From Pseudomonadota bacterium (GTDB lineage: Bacteria; Pseudomonadota; Gammaproteobacteria; Xanthomonadales; Xanthomonadaceae), in assembly GCA_023392975.1 (NCBI GenBank), contig JAEWNA010000129.1, positions 1-5,734 of the forward strand: a stretch of 5,734 nucleotides of DNA, given 5' to 3'. Made by a program: the position numbers and the translations under genes. Shown piece after piece: positions 4,967-5,734 of this stretch; the first letter of the stretch is position 1, and each line of letters starts with the position of its first letter. The notes below the pieces were generated by a model. That model worked only from the letters and a program-made list of their open reading frames with translations, made no database searches and was not told where the DNA came from.

Positions 4967-5734
4967 ATGCCGGTGTCGATGCGTCGCCGCCTGCGCCTGG
5001 CGCGTCGCGGACTGTGGTACCTGACCGCGGTCTCGCTGGTGCTGATGGCGCTGGGTGCGGCCATCCTCAGCCAGCTGCTGCCGCTGGCGGAGCGGCATCC
5101 GGACCGGATCGCCGAATGGCTGAGCGCGCGCGCCGGCCGTCCGGTGCGGTTCGATCGCCTCGACACCGAATGGACCCGGCGCGGGCCGCTGCTGCGCCTC
5201 GATGGGCTGCGGGTGGGCGACGGCCCGGGCGCGGTGTCGATCGGTGCCGCCGAGATCCTGGTCTCGCAATATGCCGGCCTGCTGCCCGGGCGCTCGTTCA
5301 CCGAACTGCGCGTGCGCCACCTAGCGCTGACGCTCGAACGCGCCGACGACGGCAGCTGGCGGGTCCGCGGCCTGCCCGGGCAGACCCAGGGCGGCGATCC
5401 GCTGGGCTCGCTGGAGGGCCTGGGCGAACTGCAGGTGATCGACGCGAAGCTCGGCATCTCCGCGCCGTCGCTGGGCATCGACACCACCGTGCCGCACGTC
5501 GACGTCCGCCTGCAGGTCAACGGCCCGCGCGTGCGCAGCGGCCTGCGCGCGCGCATGCGAGCCGACGCCGCGCCGGTCGACTTCGTGCTGGATTTCGACC
5601 GCGTGAAGGGCGATGGCCGGCTCTACGCCACCGGCCGCGACCTGCGCCTGGCGGACTGGGCGGCGCTGCTGAAGATCGGCGGCGTCGACGTGGTCGGCGG
5701 CACCGGGCGCGCCGAACTGTGGGCGACGCTGCAG
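4967..5734 (+). CDS. yhdP: YhdP family AsmA-like protein, 5' part only
   Basis: 256 codons are visible, running off the right edge; E. coli YhdP has about 1266 residues, so only about a fifth is seen. Family members are anchored in the inner membrane and span the periplasm as a long beta-groove. In E. coli, YhdP works with TamB and YdbH in moving phospholipids to the outer membrane. Seen here are a basic N-terminus (MRRRLRLARR, 5-14), one membrane segment at about 16-38, then the AsmA-like start: LPLAERHPDRIAEWLSARAG at 38-57 with FDRLDTEW after it. Repeated beta-strand stretches follow, such as GPLLRLDGLRVGD. The identification rests on this start together with the position behind rng, as in E. 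coli. ATG 4967 follows no strong Shine-Dalgarno sequence; ATG 4979, four codons on, is an alternative that still keeps the basic stretch. Continued transcription from the maf-rng unit is likely; tldD would be expected further downstream. Confidence 0.88.
   Translation, partial: MPVSMRRRLRLARRGLWYLTAVSLVLMALGAAILSQLLPLAERHPDRIAEWLSARAGRPVRFDRLDTEWTRRGPLLRLDGLRVGDGPGAVSIGAAEILVSQYAGLLPGRSFTELRVRHLALTLERADDGSWRVRGLPGQTQGGDPLGSLEGLGELQVIDAKLGISAPSLGIDTTVPHVDVRLQVNGPRVRSGLRARMRADAAPVDFVLDFDRVKGDGRLYATGRDLRLADWAALLKIGGVDVVGGTGRAELWATLQ

Noticed and set aside
3284..5320. Very long open frame on the minus strand (678 codons) opposite rng, maf and yhdP
   Set aside because: It is antisense to well-supported genes, has a His/Arg/Ala-rich composition typical of a GC-bias shadow, and shows no recognisable domain.
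1..5734. CRISPR array, tRNA/rRNA, insertion sequence, toxin-antitoxin or defence genes
   Set aside because: No repeat-spacer pattern, cloverleaf, terminal inverted repeats, transposase or defence motifs were seen; base composition looks even across the window.

Overview
The window is chromosomal DNA of a high-GC gammaproteobacterium, most likely of the Xanthomonadaceae/Lysobacteraceae (Lysobacter- or Luteimonas-like). This rests on the strong GC bias at third codon positions, the proline-rich TonB-family protein, and the maf-rng-yhdP gene order, which matches the yhdE-rng-yhdP block known from E. coli. The placement is an inference from protein style and gene order; no database search was run.

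Left part, minus strand (1-2661): three genes point left. The first is the 5' part of an FMN-dependent ene-reductase of the old yellow enzyme family, which runs off the left edge. The second is a complete small TonB-family energy transducer, followed by a strong intrinsic terminator. The third is a complete periplasmic SIMPL (DUF541) protein with a signal peptide, also followed by a strong terminator. Because a terminator follows both the SIMPL and the tonB-like gene, these look like separate transcription units rather than one operon.

Right part, plus strand (2787-5734): a Maf/YhdE nucleotide pyrophosphatase overlaps ribonuclease G by 4 bases (ATGA). After a 30-base, almost purely G/C spacer comes the start of a YhdP-type AsmA-like membrane protein that runs off the right edge. 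This is a conserved housekeeping operon: nucleotide pool clean-up, rRNA/mRNA processing, and envelope lipid transport. The divergent 125-bp spacer between the SIMPL gene and maf (2662-2786) should hold both promoters. It contains a 13-bp dyad and a -10-like hexamer placed so that maf could be leaderless.

I found no mobile element, CRISPR array, tRNA, rRNA or novel multi-gene system. The region is mostly ordinary chromosomal core. The points worth a second look are small: Asn at the apparent His20 position of the TonB anchor together with an octaproline run, about 28 extra residues in the RNase G S1 domain, a tandem 15-bp repeat in the tonB leader, the maf promoter architecture, a G/C-only intercistronic hairpin, and a Met cluster in the SIMPL protein.
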